Source: Luteimonas sp.
Lineage (GTDB): Bacteria; Pseudomonadota; Gammaproteobacteria; Xanthomonadales; Xanthomonadaceae
DNA length: 64,000 nt
NCBI GenBank assembly: GCA_024707405.1
Contig: JANPZU010000008.1
Coordinates: 124,001-188,000 of the forward strand
Direction of reading: 5' to 3'
Positions 26,789 through 35,207 of the stretch are shown here, piece after piece. The notes beneath the pieces were generated by a model. The model searched no databases. It worked only from the letters and a program-made list of their open reading frames with translations, and had not been told where the DNA came from. Position 1 is the first letter of the stretch; the number at the start of each line of letters is the position of its first letter. Both the position numbers and the translations under genes were made by a program.

Positions 26789-29122
26789 ATGACCCGACCA
26801 TTCCCGACGCCCATGCGAACGCTGCTGGCACCTTGCCTGCTGGCATTGCTGGCCGCCTGCTCCAAGGGCACGCCCGCGCCGTCTCAGGCCGAAGTGGTGG
26901 CAAAGCCCGCGTTGATCCCGGCACCGGCGAGCCTGCAGCCGGCCGAAGGCAGCTTCCGCTTCGATGCCGCGACGCCGGTCTTCGCCGACAGCGAGGCCGA
27001 GCGCCGCGTCGCCGACCGATTCACCGAACTGGTGGCGGCGACCAACGGCGTCGAGGGCGGGATACGCGCGGATGATCCCGGGACGGCCAACGGCATTGTC
27101 TTCGCCATCGATCCCGCCGTGTCCATCGATGCCCCCGAGGGCTACACCCTCGACGTCAGCTCGCAGGGCGTGCGCGTGGCTGCATCGGACGAGCGCGGCC
27201 TGTCCCATGGCGCCACCACGCTGTGGCAATTGATTTCATCCGCGCAAGGCGCTGCGGTTCGCATCCCCGCGATGCGCATCGAGGATGCACCGCGCTTCGG
27301 CTGGCGCGGGCTGATGCTCGATTCCGCGCGCCACTTCCAGTCCGTCGACGAGATCAAGCAACTGCTCGACGCGATGGCGCTGCACAAGCTCAACACCTTC
27401 CACTGGCACCTGACCGACGACCAGGGCTGGCGCATCGAGATCCGCAAGTATCCGCGGCTGGCCGAAATCGGCGGCTGCCGCATCCCAGCCGGCGAAGCCG
27501 GCGTCGACCCGAAGACCGGCGAGCCGCGCCCCTATTGCGGCTATTACACGCAGGAACAGATCCGCGACGTGGTCGCCCATGCCGCGCGGCGCCACATCAC
27601 CGTAGTACCGGAGTTCGACATGCCCGGGCATGTGCAGGCCGTCGTCGCCGCGTATCCGCAATACGGTTCGCTCGGCGACACGCCGCCGGTGTCGAACGAA
27701 TGGGGCGTGCACCAGTACCTGTTCAACGTCGAGGAAGACACCTTCGGCTTCATCGAGGACGTGCTCGACGAAATCCTCGAACTGTTCCCGTCCACCTACA
27801 TCCACATCGGTGGCGACGAAGCGGTCAAGGATCAGTGGAAGGCATCGGCCAGCGTGCAGGCACGCATGCGTGAACTGGGCATCGCGGACGAAACCGCGTT
27901 GCAGAGTTGGTTCATCAAGCGCATCGAAGTCTACCTGTCCGGCAAGGGACGACGCCTGCTCGGATGGGACGAGATCCTCGATGGCGGCATCGCACCGAAC
28001 GCGACCGTCATGTCGTGGCGCGGCACCGAGGGCGGCATCGCCGCGGCGCGTTCCGGCCACGACGTGGTGATGTCGCCGGGCAGCCATCTCTACCTCGATT
28101 TCCTGCAAACGGCCTCGCCGAACGAACCGCCGGGACGACCGATGCAGGTGCCGCTGGAGAAGGTCTACGGCTTCGAACCGGTGCCGGAAGAGCTGACCAC
28201 CGAGCAGGGCAGGCACATCCTCGGCGTGCAGGCCAACGTGTGGACGGAACACATGCGCACCTGGTCGCGCATGCAGCACGCGATCTTCCCGCGCATCGCC
28301 GCGCTGGCCGAAACCGCATGGTCGCCGCAAGACAAGAAGAACTACGCCGACTTCCTGACACGACTGCCGGCGCAACTGCCGCGCTACCGCGCCTTCGGCA
28401 TCGACTATGCGAAGACGCCGTTCGAAGTGCTCGCGAGCGCCGAAGACGATCGTGCCGCAGGCACGGTGCGGGTATCGCTGGAGAATCCGCTCGGCTATGC
28501 CGTGCGCTACACCACCGACGGCAGCGAGCCCGATGCGGATTCGCCGCTGTACGAAACGCCGGTCGATGCCACGCTGCCGCTCGAGATCCGCGCCGCGGCC
28601 TTCGCCGGCACCACGCCGCTCGGCCCGGCATCGCGCCATGCCTTCGATGCCGCCAACCTGCTGTTGCGCACCGACGAACAACTCGCGACGTGCCCGGATA
28701 CCGGTCGCCTGCTGCTGCGCCTGGAAGACGACGGCCCGGTCGAGGGCGAGCGCGCGATCTTCAACGTCACCATCTTCTACCCTTGCTGGCTGTGGCAGGA
28801 CGCCAACCTCGATGGCATCGGTGCAATGCAAGTGCGCCTGGGGCGGCTGCCTTACTACTTCCAGCTGGCACACGACGAACCTGCGCGCCGGTTCATGCCG
28901 GCCGACACCGAGCATGGCGAACTGCTGGTGCAGGCTGGTGGCTGCACTGGCGAGACACTCGCACGCATCCCGCTGCCGGTGCAGGCCAACGCCGACGGAT
29001 TCGTCGACATCGACGTGCCGCTGTCCGATGTGTCCGGCCACAGCGACCTGTGTTTCACCGCCACCGGCGACACGCGCCCGGAGATGTGGGTGCTCGATCG
29101 CGTTGAGCTGGTAGCGCGTTGA
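26789..29122 (+). CDS. hex: Beta-N-acetylhexosaminidase, GH20 lipoprotein
   Basis: A 777-residue enzyme that removes terminal GlcNAc from chito-oligomers or glycans. Lipobox LAAC (Cys about residue 28) indicates membrane anchoring. A GH20b domain lies at residues 40-160, then the catalytic barrel with 'FHWHLTDDQGWRIEIRKYP' and the catalytic Asp-Glu pair in 'YIHIGGDEAVKDQW' (about residue 335-345), ending with 'NVWTEHMRTWSRMQHAIFPR'. After it comes a CHB_HEX_C-like domain ('YTTDGSEPDADSPLYETPV') and a C-terminal extension of about 170 residues without a recognised family. It supplies GlcNAc to the nag pathway. Confidence 0.93.
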   Translation: MTRPFPTPMRTLLAPCLLALLAACSKGTPAPSQAEVVAKPALIPAPASLQPAEGSFRFDAATPVFADSEAERRVADRFTELVAATNGVEGGIRADDPGTANGIVFAIDPAVSIDAPEGYTLDVSSQGVRVAASDERGLSHGATTLWQLISSAQGAAVRIPAMRIEDAPRFGWRGLMLDSARHFQSVDEIKQLLDAMALHKLNTFHWHLTDDQGWRIEIRKYPRLAEIGGCRIPAGEAGVDPKTGEPRPYCGYYTQEQIRDVVAHAARRHITVVPEFDMPGHVQAVVAAYPQYGSLGDTPPVSNEWGVHQYLFNVEEDTFGFIEDVLDEILELFPSTYIHIGGDEAVKDQWKASASVQARMRELGIADETALQSWFIKRIEVYLSGKGRRLLGWDEILDGGIAPNATVMSWRGTEGGIAAARSGHDVVMSPGSHLYLDFLQTASPNEPPGRPMQVPLEKVYGFEPVPEELTTEQGRHILGVQANVWTEHMRTWSRMQHAIFPRIAALAETAWSPQDKKNYADFLTRLPAQLPRYRAFGIDYAKTPFEVLASAEDDRAAGTVRVSLENPLGYAVRYTTDGSEPDADSPLYETPVDATLPLEIRAAAFAGTTPLGPASRHAFDAANLLLRTDEQLATCPDTGRLLLRLEDDGPVEGERAIFNVTIFYPCWLWQDANLDGIGAMQVRLGRLPYYFQLAHDEPARRFMPADTEHGELLVQAGGCTGETLARIPLPVQANADGFVDIDVPLSDVSGHSDLCFTATGDTRPEMWVLDRVELVAR

Positions 29123-30419
29123 TCGGGCGGGCGCGGCGGCACACGCCGTCACGCCCCGTCCTTGTGCCGGATAAATACAGCAGGTAGTCGCGACGCACGG
29201 CCTCGAACCGGCGCAAGTCGTCCTGCCAGCGCGCCTCGATGGCGTCGAGTCGCTCGCCATCGAGGATCATCCCGCGCACCCAGCCATTGCCTGCAAGCTT
29301 GTCGAAGAACGGCGATTCGCCGGGCAGGAACGCGAAATCGTCCGGATGCATCGCGCGCATCGCCAGCAGCAGCGCAATGCCGGTACGGACGGGACGGAAC
29401 GCATCGCGGTCGGTGACGTGCAACTGCACGCCACCGCACAACTCACCGGCATGCTTGGAAAACGTCGGCGTGAACCACGTCGGACGGAACCGCACGCCCG
29501 GCAACGCCAATGCATTCATGCGCTCGGCCAATGCTTCGGCATCGACGAACGGCGCACCGATGGTCTCGAACGGGCGCGTGGTGCCGCGTCCTTCCGACAC
29601 GTTGGTGCCTTCGAACAACGCGGTGCCAGGATAGACCAGCGCGGTGTCGGGCGTGGGCATGTTGGGCGACGGCAGTATCCAGGGCAGCGCCTGGCCTGGC
29701 TCGCGCATGTCACGACGCCATCCGCGCATCGGCACGACATGCAGTTCCGCGCCGATGCCGAATGCATCGTTGAACAGCATCGCCAGTTCGCCGATGGTCA
29801 TGCCATGGCGGATCGGGATCGGAAACATGCCGACGAAGGAAGCGTATTCCGCCTCCAGCACCGGCCCTTCGACGTGCTTGCCGCCGATCGGATTCGGACG
29901 ATCCGGCACCACCACGGGGATGCCTGCGCGCCGTGCCGCGCGCATCACGTTCGCCAACGTGTAGGGATAGGTATAGAAGCGCGCGCCGACGTCCTGGATG
30001 TCGAACACCAGAACATCGATGCCTTCGAGCATCGCCGCGGTCGGTTCGCGATGCTCATCGTAGAGGCTGTGCACCGGCAGGCCGGTCTTGCGGTCATGCG
30101 AAGAGTCGACGCGATCGCCCGCCTGCACATCGCCGCGCACGCCATGCTCCGGCCCGAACAAGGCCACGAGCCGCACGTCCGGATGCGCGGCCAGCAGGTC
30201 GACGCTGCTGCGCAGGTCGCGATCAATGCCGGTGGGATTGGTGACAAGTCCCACTCTCTTCCCGGCCAACAGATCGATGCGTTCTTCCAGCAGCACTTCG
30301 ATGCCCGGTACGACATGACCCCCGCTGCAATCGCAGGCATCATCCGCCGCCATTGCGATCGCGGGCGCAAGCAGCATGGCGGCGGCGAGCATGACGGCGG
30401 CCCGGCACAGGATGCGCAT
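29055..30419 (-). CDS. namZ: Exo-beta-N-acetylmuramidase NamZ-like (DUF1343)
   Basis: A secreted DUF1343 protein of 454 residues (ATG 30419; 30449 would add ten). Signal peptide 'MLLAPAIAMAADD'. Family motifs: 'LAGKRVGLVTNPTGIDRD', 'LVALFGPEHGVRGDVQAG', 'VFDIQDVGARFYTYPYT', 'VVPDRPNPIGGKHVEGPVL' and 'RHGMTIGELAMLFN'. NamZ of Bacillus releases MurNAc from the non-reducing end of peptidoglycan fragments. Family members end near 'RRDYLLY'; here the frame runs on for about 38 more residues and overlaps the hex 3' end by 68 bases tail to tail, so a late frame error or lost stop is possible. It diverges from the MurQ-like gene. Confidence 0.88.
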   Translation of the reverse strand: MRILCRAAVMLAAAMLLAPAIAMAADDACDCSGGHVVPGIEVLLEERIDLLAGKRVGLVTNPTGIDRDLRSSVDLLAAHPDVRLVALFGPEHGVRGDVQAGDRVDSSHDRKTGLPVHSLYDEHREPTAAMLEGIDVLVFDIQDVGARFYTYPYTLANVMRAARRAGIPVVVPDRPNPIGGKHVEGPVLEAEYASFVGMFPIPIRHGMTIGELAMLFNDAFGIGAELHVVPMRGWRRDMREPGQALPWILPSPNMPTPDTALVYPGTALFEGTNVSEGRGTTRPFETIGAPFVDAEALAERMNALALPGVRFRPTWFTPTFSKHAGELCGGVQLHVTDRDAFRPVRTGIALLLAMRAMHPDDFAFLPGESPFFDKLAGNGWVRGMILDGERLDAIEARWQDDLRRFEAVRRDYLLYLSGTRTGRDGVCRRARPINALPAQRDRAPTSPGACRRWR

Positions 30420-30544
30420 CGCGGTCACGCTTGGGACATTTCGTGTCATCGCGCAGGAACCCCGGGGCGCGAAGCGCTGCCGCCGTCGCGCTCTGTTATC
30501 GTTGCGCCGGTTTATAGCACGGGTTCACGACCGGTCGCGTCGCT

Positions 30545-30558
30545 GCGCGACGTTGTCA
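30545..30558. promoter_or_regulatory. Candidate NagR operator between namZ and the MurQ-like gene
   Basis: GCGCGACGTTGTCA: the right half ACGTTGTCA is identical to both candidates near nagR, the left half is weak. It lies in the 268-base divergent region (30420-30687), which otherwise holds no gene. If real, it would place both genes under NagR. Confidence 0.4.
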
Positions 30559-30687
30559 TGCATATGCCGACCACGCCAACCAGCAGCCACGCACGATGAA
30601 CGAAGACAGGGGGCACATGCGGTGTCGAGAGGCGTGCGCCATGCCGCGCCGCACGCACGCCCCGATGCAAACGAGGATGCCAACGCC

Positions 30688-32772
30688 ATGCCCGAACACC
30701 GTCGCCTCCGCCATCTCGTGTTGTGCATCGCCGGCATGATGGGCATCGCGCACGCCGCCGACGTCACTCCCCCATCCGACAGCGTCTCCACGCTGCTCGG
30801 CATATCGCCCTCCGCGGAATCAAGCGATTACGTGGAGACCAAGCAGCAGTTCCAGCTACACACGTTGCTCACCGAGCAGCGCCATCCGGAGACGATGGAT
30901 CTCAGCCGCCGCATCGGCGCCGACACCATGGCCGGCCTGCAGGCGCTGTTCGCGGTGGATCGCGATGTCGCCCGCACCATGGAGGCCGTCGCCGACGACC
31001 CGGCACGACTGCAATTGCTGCAACAGGCCTCGCAATCGATCCAGCGTGCGTTGCGCGACGGCCATCGCATCTATTTCTACGGCACCGGCTCGACCGGCCG
31101 TCTCGCGGAAACGCTGGAAAGCGGCCTGTGGCGACCGTTCTGGCAACGCGCGGCTACCCAGCCTTCCTGGCCGAAGATCGAAGCGGCGCTGCCCGGCATC
31201 GCCGATCGCGTGCGCGGCGAGATCACCGGGGGCGACCGCGCGCTGATCAGCTCGCTCGAAGGATTCGAAGACCTGCAACTGATCGGTCGCCTGCAACTGC
31301 AGGATCACGGCATCGGCGCCGGCGACGTGGTGTTCGCGGTCACCGAGGGCGGCGAGACATCCGCCGTGATCGGAACCGCGTTGCGCGGCAGCGAAGTGAA
31401 CGCCAACGATCCCTCGCGCACGTGGTTCGTGTACAACAATCCCGATGCGGTATTGCTGCCGTTCGAGCGCAGCCGCAGCGTGATCGAACACGCCGGCATC
31501 ACCAAGGTCAACCTCGCCACCGGGCCGCAGTCGATCACCGGCTCCACGCGCATGCAGGCCACCACGACCAGCCTGTACGCACTGGGCGTGGTGATGGAGG
31601 ACGCCATCCGCGCACTGCTGTCGCCGCTGCTCGACGCCGACGAAATGCGCGCGCTCGGGTTCGGCGAGGACACCGGGATCGCCGCGCGGCTGCGCGATTT
31701 CTCGCAACTGCAGCGCGACGTCGCGTCCACCGCGCCTTCGCTCGCCGCATGGACGGATCTGGAAGCCACGGCCTATGCCGAGGGCAAGCACGCGACCTAC
31801 CTCGCTGCGCGTGCACTGATGCCGGTGTTCGTGGACGTTACCGAACGCGCGCCGACGTTCCGTCTGGCGCCGCTGGATCGCATCGACGCCAGCGAACGCC
31901 GTTCGTGGATCCAGGTCTGGACGCCCGCCGACGATGCCGCGCAAGCGTGGCAGGCACTGCTGCACCGGCCATTTCACGGGCTCGACCCGGCGCTGTACGA
32001 AGCGCCGTTCACCGATGGCATCGACGATCCCTACCTGCGCCGTGCTGCGCTGCGCAGCCTCGCGCTGGCCGGGGAAGAGCAGCAGCATCTCTACGACCTG
32101 TCGTGGTCGCAGGACAACATGCGCCGAGGTGGCCCTGTCGAAGGCGACGTGGGCGTGTCGATCCTGCTCGGCGACGAACTGCCGGACGACGGCAGCCTCG
32201 ACTGGCTGCGCATGTTCGATGCCGCGGGCGCCTCCACCCTCCTCGTGCGCGTCTCGAGGTCGTCCCTTCCCGATGGCTTCGCCCAGACACTCGCGACGAC
32301 ATCGCAGGGGACACGGATCCTACAATTGACGCTGCCCGCGGACGATCCGCTCGAACTCAACCAGACCATCGCGCTGAAGATGCTGCTCAACGCGCACTCG
32401 ACCGGGATCATGGCCAAGCTGGGCCGCGTGGTCGGCAACACCATGACCGCGGTGCAGCCGGGCAACCTCAAGTTGATCGGGCGCGCCACCTACCTGCTGC
32501 AGTCTCACGTCAACGCGGTGCTGGCCAGCGATGCCTGGCACCGGGCGAACGGTACGCGCACGCCGTTGTCCTACGCCGATGCCAATGCGGTGCTGTTCGA
32601 CGTGATCGAACAACGTCGCGGCGATGCCGCGCTGTCCGCACATCCGGAAGTCGAATTGTGCATCGTGCGCGTGCTGGAAAGCCTGCGCCTGGGTCGCGCG
32701 ATCGGATGGAACGATGCCGCGGCGTTGTTGCGCGAACGCAAGCTGGACGATTACCTCGCCGCCTACGATTGA
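30688..32772 (+). CDS. Tandem MurQ-like double-SIS protein (GKRP-like), possibly exported
   Basis: A 694-residue protein. The first half follows MurQ, the MurNAc-6-P etherase: 'LLTEQRHPETMDLSRR', 'IYFYGTGSTGRLAETLESG', a Glu in 'SLEGFEDLQ', 'VFAVTEGGETSAVIGTAL' and 'GPQSITGSTRMQATTTSLYA'. The second half repeats the C-terminal part: 'NQTIALKMLLNAHSTGIMAK' and 'LGRVVGNTMTAVQPGNLKLI'. Two MurQ units in one chain is the architecture of vertebrate glucokinase regulatory protein, which derives from MurQ. The two etherase Glu residues appear kept (about 144 and 191). The start at 30688 gives a signal-like N-terminus 'HLVLCIAGMMGIAHA', odd for an enzyme of a phosphosugar; an internal Met would remove it. 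Its substrate is unproven. Confidence 0.8.
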   Translation: MPEHRRLRHLVLCIAGMMGIAHAADVTPPSDSVSTLLGISPSAESSDYVETKQQFQLHTLLTEQRHPETMDLSRRIGADTMAGLQALFAVDRDVARTMEAVADDPARLQLLQQASQSIQRALRDGHRIYFYGTGSTGRLAETLESGLWRPFWQRAATQPSWPKIEAALPGIADRVRGEITGGDRALISSLEGFEDLQLIGRLQLQDHGIGAGDVVFAVTEGGETSAVIGTALRGSEVNANDPSRTWFVYNNPDAVLLPFERSRSVIEHAGITKVNLATGPQSITGSTRMQATTTSLYALGVVMEDAIRALLSPLLDADEMRALGFGEDTGIAARLRDFSQLQRDVASTAPSLAAWTDLEATAYAEGKHATYLAARALMPVFVDVTERAPTFRLAPLDRIDASERRSWIQVWTPADDAAQAWQALLHRPFHGLDPALYEAPFTDGIDDPYLRRAALRSLALAGEEQQHLYDLSWSQDNMRRGGPVEGDVGVSILLGDELPDDGSLDWLRMFDAAGASTLLVRVSRSSLPDGFAQTLATTSQGTRILQLTLPADDPLELNQTIALKMLLNAHSTGIMAKLGRVVGNTMTAVQPGNLKLIGRATYLLQSHVNAVLASDAWHRANGTRTPLSYADANAVLFDVIEQRRGDAALSAHPEVELCIVRVLESLRLGRAIGWNDAAALLRERKLDDYLAAYD

Positions 32773-33176
32773 TCGCGACGACCGTCGATCCACAGCAGCA
32801 GGTCGCGCAAGGGCGTCAATCGCGTCGCCAGCCCGGCGGCCACGCCCAGCGTGTTGGCCAGAGCATCCTTGGCCTCGATCATGCGGGTGTCGGTGAATGC
32901 ATCCTGCGCATACTCCAGCCCGATGCCCACCAGCACCAAGGCCACCCCCGCACCCAGCAACGCCGTCCAGCTGCGGAACAATTGCACGGCGCACGCGGCC
33001 AACACGAAGTAAGCCGCGAAATGCGACACCTTGTCGCTGGAATCGAAGTCCGGCATCGGCGGCGGCGGCAACAACGAGAACGCCACTACCCCCGCGATCG
33101 CCAGGCACCACAGCCCGCACCAGAACCATGGATGCCTGAGCGGCTTCAGCGAACGTCCGAAACGGTAATTCTTCAT
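32763..33176 (-). CDS. VanZ-like family membrane protein
   Basis: A 137-residue protein with four hydrophobic segments and the VanZ pattern 'SSDKVSHFAAYFVLA' and 'IGLEYAQDAF' with 'EAKDALANTLGVAAG'. VanZ gives low-level teicoplanin resistance in enterococci, but most members have no known role. Its stop overlaps the end of the converging MurQ-like gene by ten bases, and its start overlaps the midA stop by four, so it is translated from the midA message. Confidence 0.88.
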   Translation of the reverse strand: MKNYRFGRSLKPLRHPWFWCGLWCLAIAGVVAFSLLPPPPMPDFDSSDKVSHFAAYFVLAACAVQLFRSWTALLGAGVALVLVGIGLEYAQDAFTDTRMIEAKDALANTLGVAAGLATRLTPLRDLLLWIDGRRDQS

Positions 33177-34351
33177 AGACGGAAACTCAGGTCGCCCAGC
33201 AGGAATGCGGTGCCGAATTCGACATCGCGCGCGAAACCCATCGCCTGGAAACGCTCGCCCATCTCACCCGGCAACGTCAGCGCCTTGACCTGCTGGCGCA
33301 ACGCATGGCGTGCGGCCTCGTCCGGCGCGTGCGACTCGTGTTCGGCCAGGCGCTGTTCCAGCCCGTTGCCGATCAGGAAGCTGGCCTGAGAACAGTAGCC
33401 GGCGAAATCGAAACCCGCGCCGCTGCCCGCTTCGGCCAGCGCGGTGAAATCGACCGAGGCGGTGATGTCCTGCAGGCCGACACGCGCGAACACGTCCTCG
33501 ACCACGTGGTGCCGGTGGAAGGCGCGCAGGGTGCCATCGCTGCGCCGCGGGTCGTAGTACTCGCCACGCGGATGGCCGTAGTCGACGAACAGCATCGCAC
33601 CGGCCTTCATGCCTCCGGCGACCGCCTGTACCCAGTACGGCAGCTGTGGCAGCAGTTCGGAGCGGTAGCCCTCGGCGAACGGCGCGTCGAGCTGGCGCTC
33701 GACATGGCGCACCGCCGCCGACAACAGCGCATCGGCGGGTAATTCCGCGCGCACGAAGGCATCACCATCGATGGCGACATATTCCTCGAAGACCTCGCCG
33801 TCGCGGATCGCGAAGCGCGGCGTCGGCAAGGCATCGACCACCTCGTTCGCGAACAGCACGCCGTTCCAGTCATCCGACATCGGCCCGTCGAGCCACTGCA
33901 CGCGATCGAACACCGGCGGCGTCAAACGGCGCGACAGGTGTTCGCGCTGGCGTTCGCGCAGGTCGGCGCTCGGCTCGAGGATCGCGTAGCGCGCCGGCAT
34001 GGCGTCGAGCGCCATCAGTCGCTTGATCGCGTACTCGGCGAACAGGCCGCTCCCCGCACCCAGCTCCAGGAACGCGGCGTCCTCGCCAAGTTGCCGGATC
34101 ACCGGGGCCACCGCCTCGGCGACGCACTCGGCGAACAGCGGGCCAAGCTCGGGCGCGGTAACGAAGTCCCCGGCACCGCCGAATTTCGCCGCGCCGGCGC
34201 TGTAGTAGCCCAGCCCGGGCGCGTAAAGCGCCAGCTCCATGAAGCGCCAGAACGGGATCGCCCCGCCGGCCGCCACGATCTGTTCGCGGATCAACGCATG
34301 CAGGTGTTCGCTGTGCGCACGCGCATCGTCGGAGGTCGGGGGGACGGACAT
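33173..34351 (-). CDS. MidA/NDUFAF7-family SAM-dependent methyltransferase
   Basis: A 392-residue DUF185 protein. Motifs: 'IPFWRFMELALYAPGLGYYS', 'FVTAPELGPLFAECVAEAV', the SAM motif 'FLELGAGSGLFAEY', 'NEVVDALPTPRF' and 'MLFVDYGHPRGEYYDPRR'. The eukaryotic member NDUFAF7 methylates an arginine of complex I; the bacterial target is not known. ATG 34351 was chosen because the longer frame reaches into the SDR gene region. It diverges from the SDR at 34404 and is coupled to the VanZ-like gene. Confidence 0.9.
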   Translation of the reverse strand: MSVPPTSDDARAHSEHLHALIREQIVAAGGAIPFWRFMELALYAPGLGYYSAGAAKFGGAGDFVTAPELGPLFAECVAEAVAPVIRQLGEDAAFLELGAGSGLFAEYAIKRLMALDAMPARYAILEPSADLRERQREHLSRRLTPPVFDRVQWLDGPMSDDWNGVLFANEVVDALPTPRFAIRDGEVFEEYVAIDGDAFVRAELPADALLSAAVRHVERQLDAPFAEGYRSELLPQLPYWVQAVAGGMKAGAMLFVDYGHPRGEYYDPRRSDGTLRAFHRHHVVEDVFARVGLQDITASVDFTALAEAGSGAGFDFAGYCSQASFLIGNGLEQRLAEHESHAPDEAARHALRQQVKALTLPGEMGERFQAMGFARDVEFGTAFLLGDLSFRL

Positions 34352-34403
34352 CGGCAGCGGGAAAGAAGACAATGCACAGGATAACGGCAATCCGGAGCAG
34401 GAC

Positions 34404-35141
34404 ATGCCATCGCCACGCAAGGTCGCCCTGGTCACCGGCACCGCGCGCCGCCTCGGCGCCACGATCGCCCGGACATTGCACGATGCCGGGTACGACATCG
34501 TGCTGCATTGTCATCGTTCCCGTGGCGAAGCCGATGCGCTCGCCGCCGGGCTGGAATCGACACGCGCGGGCAGCACACTGGTGCTGCAGGCCGACCTGGC
34601 GCAGTTCGACCGCCTGCCGGAGCTGGTCGCACACGCCATCGGCCGTTTCGGCCGGCTCGATGCACTGGTCAACAACGCCGCCGCATTCTTCCCGACGCCC
34701 ATCGGCACGGTGACGCCGACGCAGTGGGACGACCTGTTCAACACCAACCTGCGCGCACCGTTCTTCCTGTCGCAGGCCGCCGCGCCGCACCTCAAGGCCA
34801 CGCAGGGCGCGATCCTCAACCTGTCCGATGTCTACGCACGACAACCGCGCGCCGACCTGTCGGCCTACGCGATCAGCAAGGGCGCGCTGGAATCGATGAC
34901 ACGGGCACTGGCCGTTGCACTGGCACCCGACATTCGCGTCAATGCCATCGCCCCCGGCGCGATCCTGTGGCCGGAAGACGCGCCGGACGCATCGCTGCAG
35001 GCACGCATCCTGTCGCACACAGCGCTGGGTCGCATCGGCAGCGTCGATGAAATCGCCGCCACCGCACTGTGGCTACTGCGAGATGCCAGCTACACCACCG
35101 GCAGCGTCATCGCCGTCGACGGCGGCCGCGAACGACTCTGA
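34404..35141 (+). CDS. Short-chain dehydrogenase, pteridine reductase (FolM/PTR1)-like
   Basis: A 245-residue SDR. The cofactor motif is 'ALVTGTARRLGATIARTL', with the TGxxxRxG form and following Arg residues that mark NADPH-dependent pteridine reductases. 'LDALVNNAAAFFPTP' is the NNA motif and YAISK is the catalytic Tyr-Lys pair. Members reduce dihydrobiopterin or dihydrofolate. folB and folK lie 1-3 kb away, so a pterin or folate link is plausible. A promoter-like TACGGC/GACAAT signal lies near 34370. An imperfect terminator follows at 35155. Confidence 0.88.
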   Translation: MPSPRKVALVTGTARRLGATIARTLHDAGYDIVLHCHRSRGEADALAAGLESTRAGSTLVLQADLAQFDRLPELVAHAIGRFGRLDALVNNAAAFFPTPIGTVTPTQWDDLFNTNLRAPFFLSQAAAPHLKATQGAILNLSDVYARQPRADLSAYAISKGALESMTRALAVALAPDIRVNAIAPGAILWPEDAPDASLQARILSHTALGRIGSVDEIAATALWLLRDASYTTGSVIAVDGGRERL

Positions 35142-35154
35142 TCGCCACATGCAA

Positions 35155-35178
35155 AGCGGCCGCCCGGAGGCGGCCGCT
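35155..35178. terminator. Probable bidirectional hairpin
   Basis: Stem AGCGGCCGCC / GGCGGCCGCT with a 4-base loop between the converging SDR and DUF6159 genes. No proper T run follows on the plus strand (TCATCATTGCTT), so it may need help to terminate. Confidence 0.5.
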
Positions 35179-35207
35179 CATCATTGCTTGCGCATCCTGC
35201 CTCGCGG

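Noticed and set aside
30376-30687. Extended start of the MurQ-like protein
   Set aside because: The extension translates the divergent promoter region opposite the namZ start; ATG 30688 is the first plausible start.
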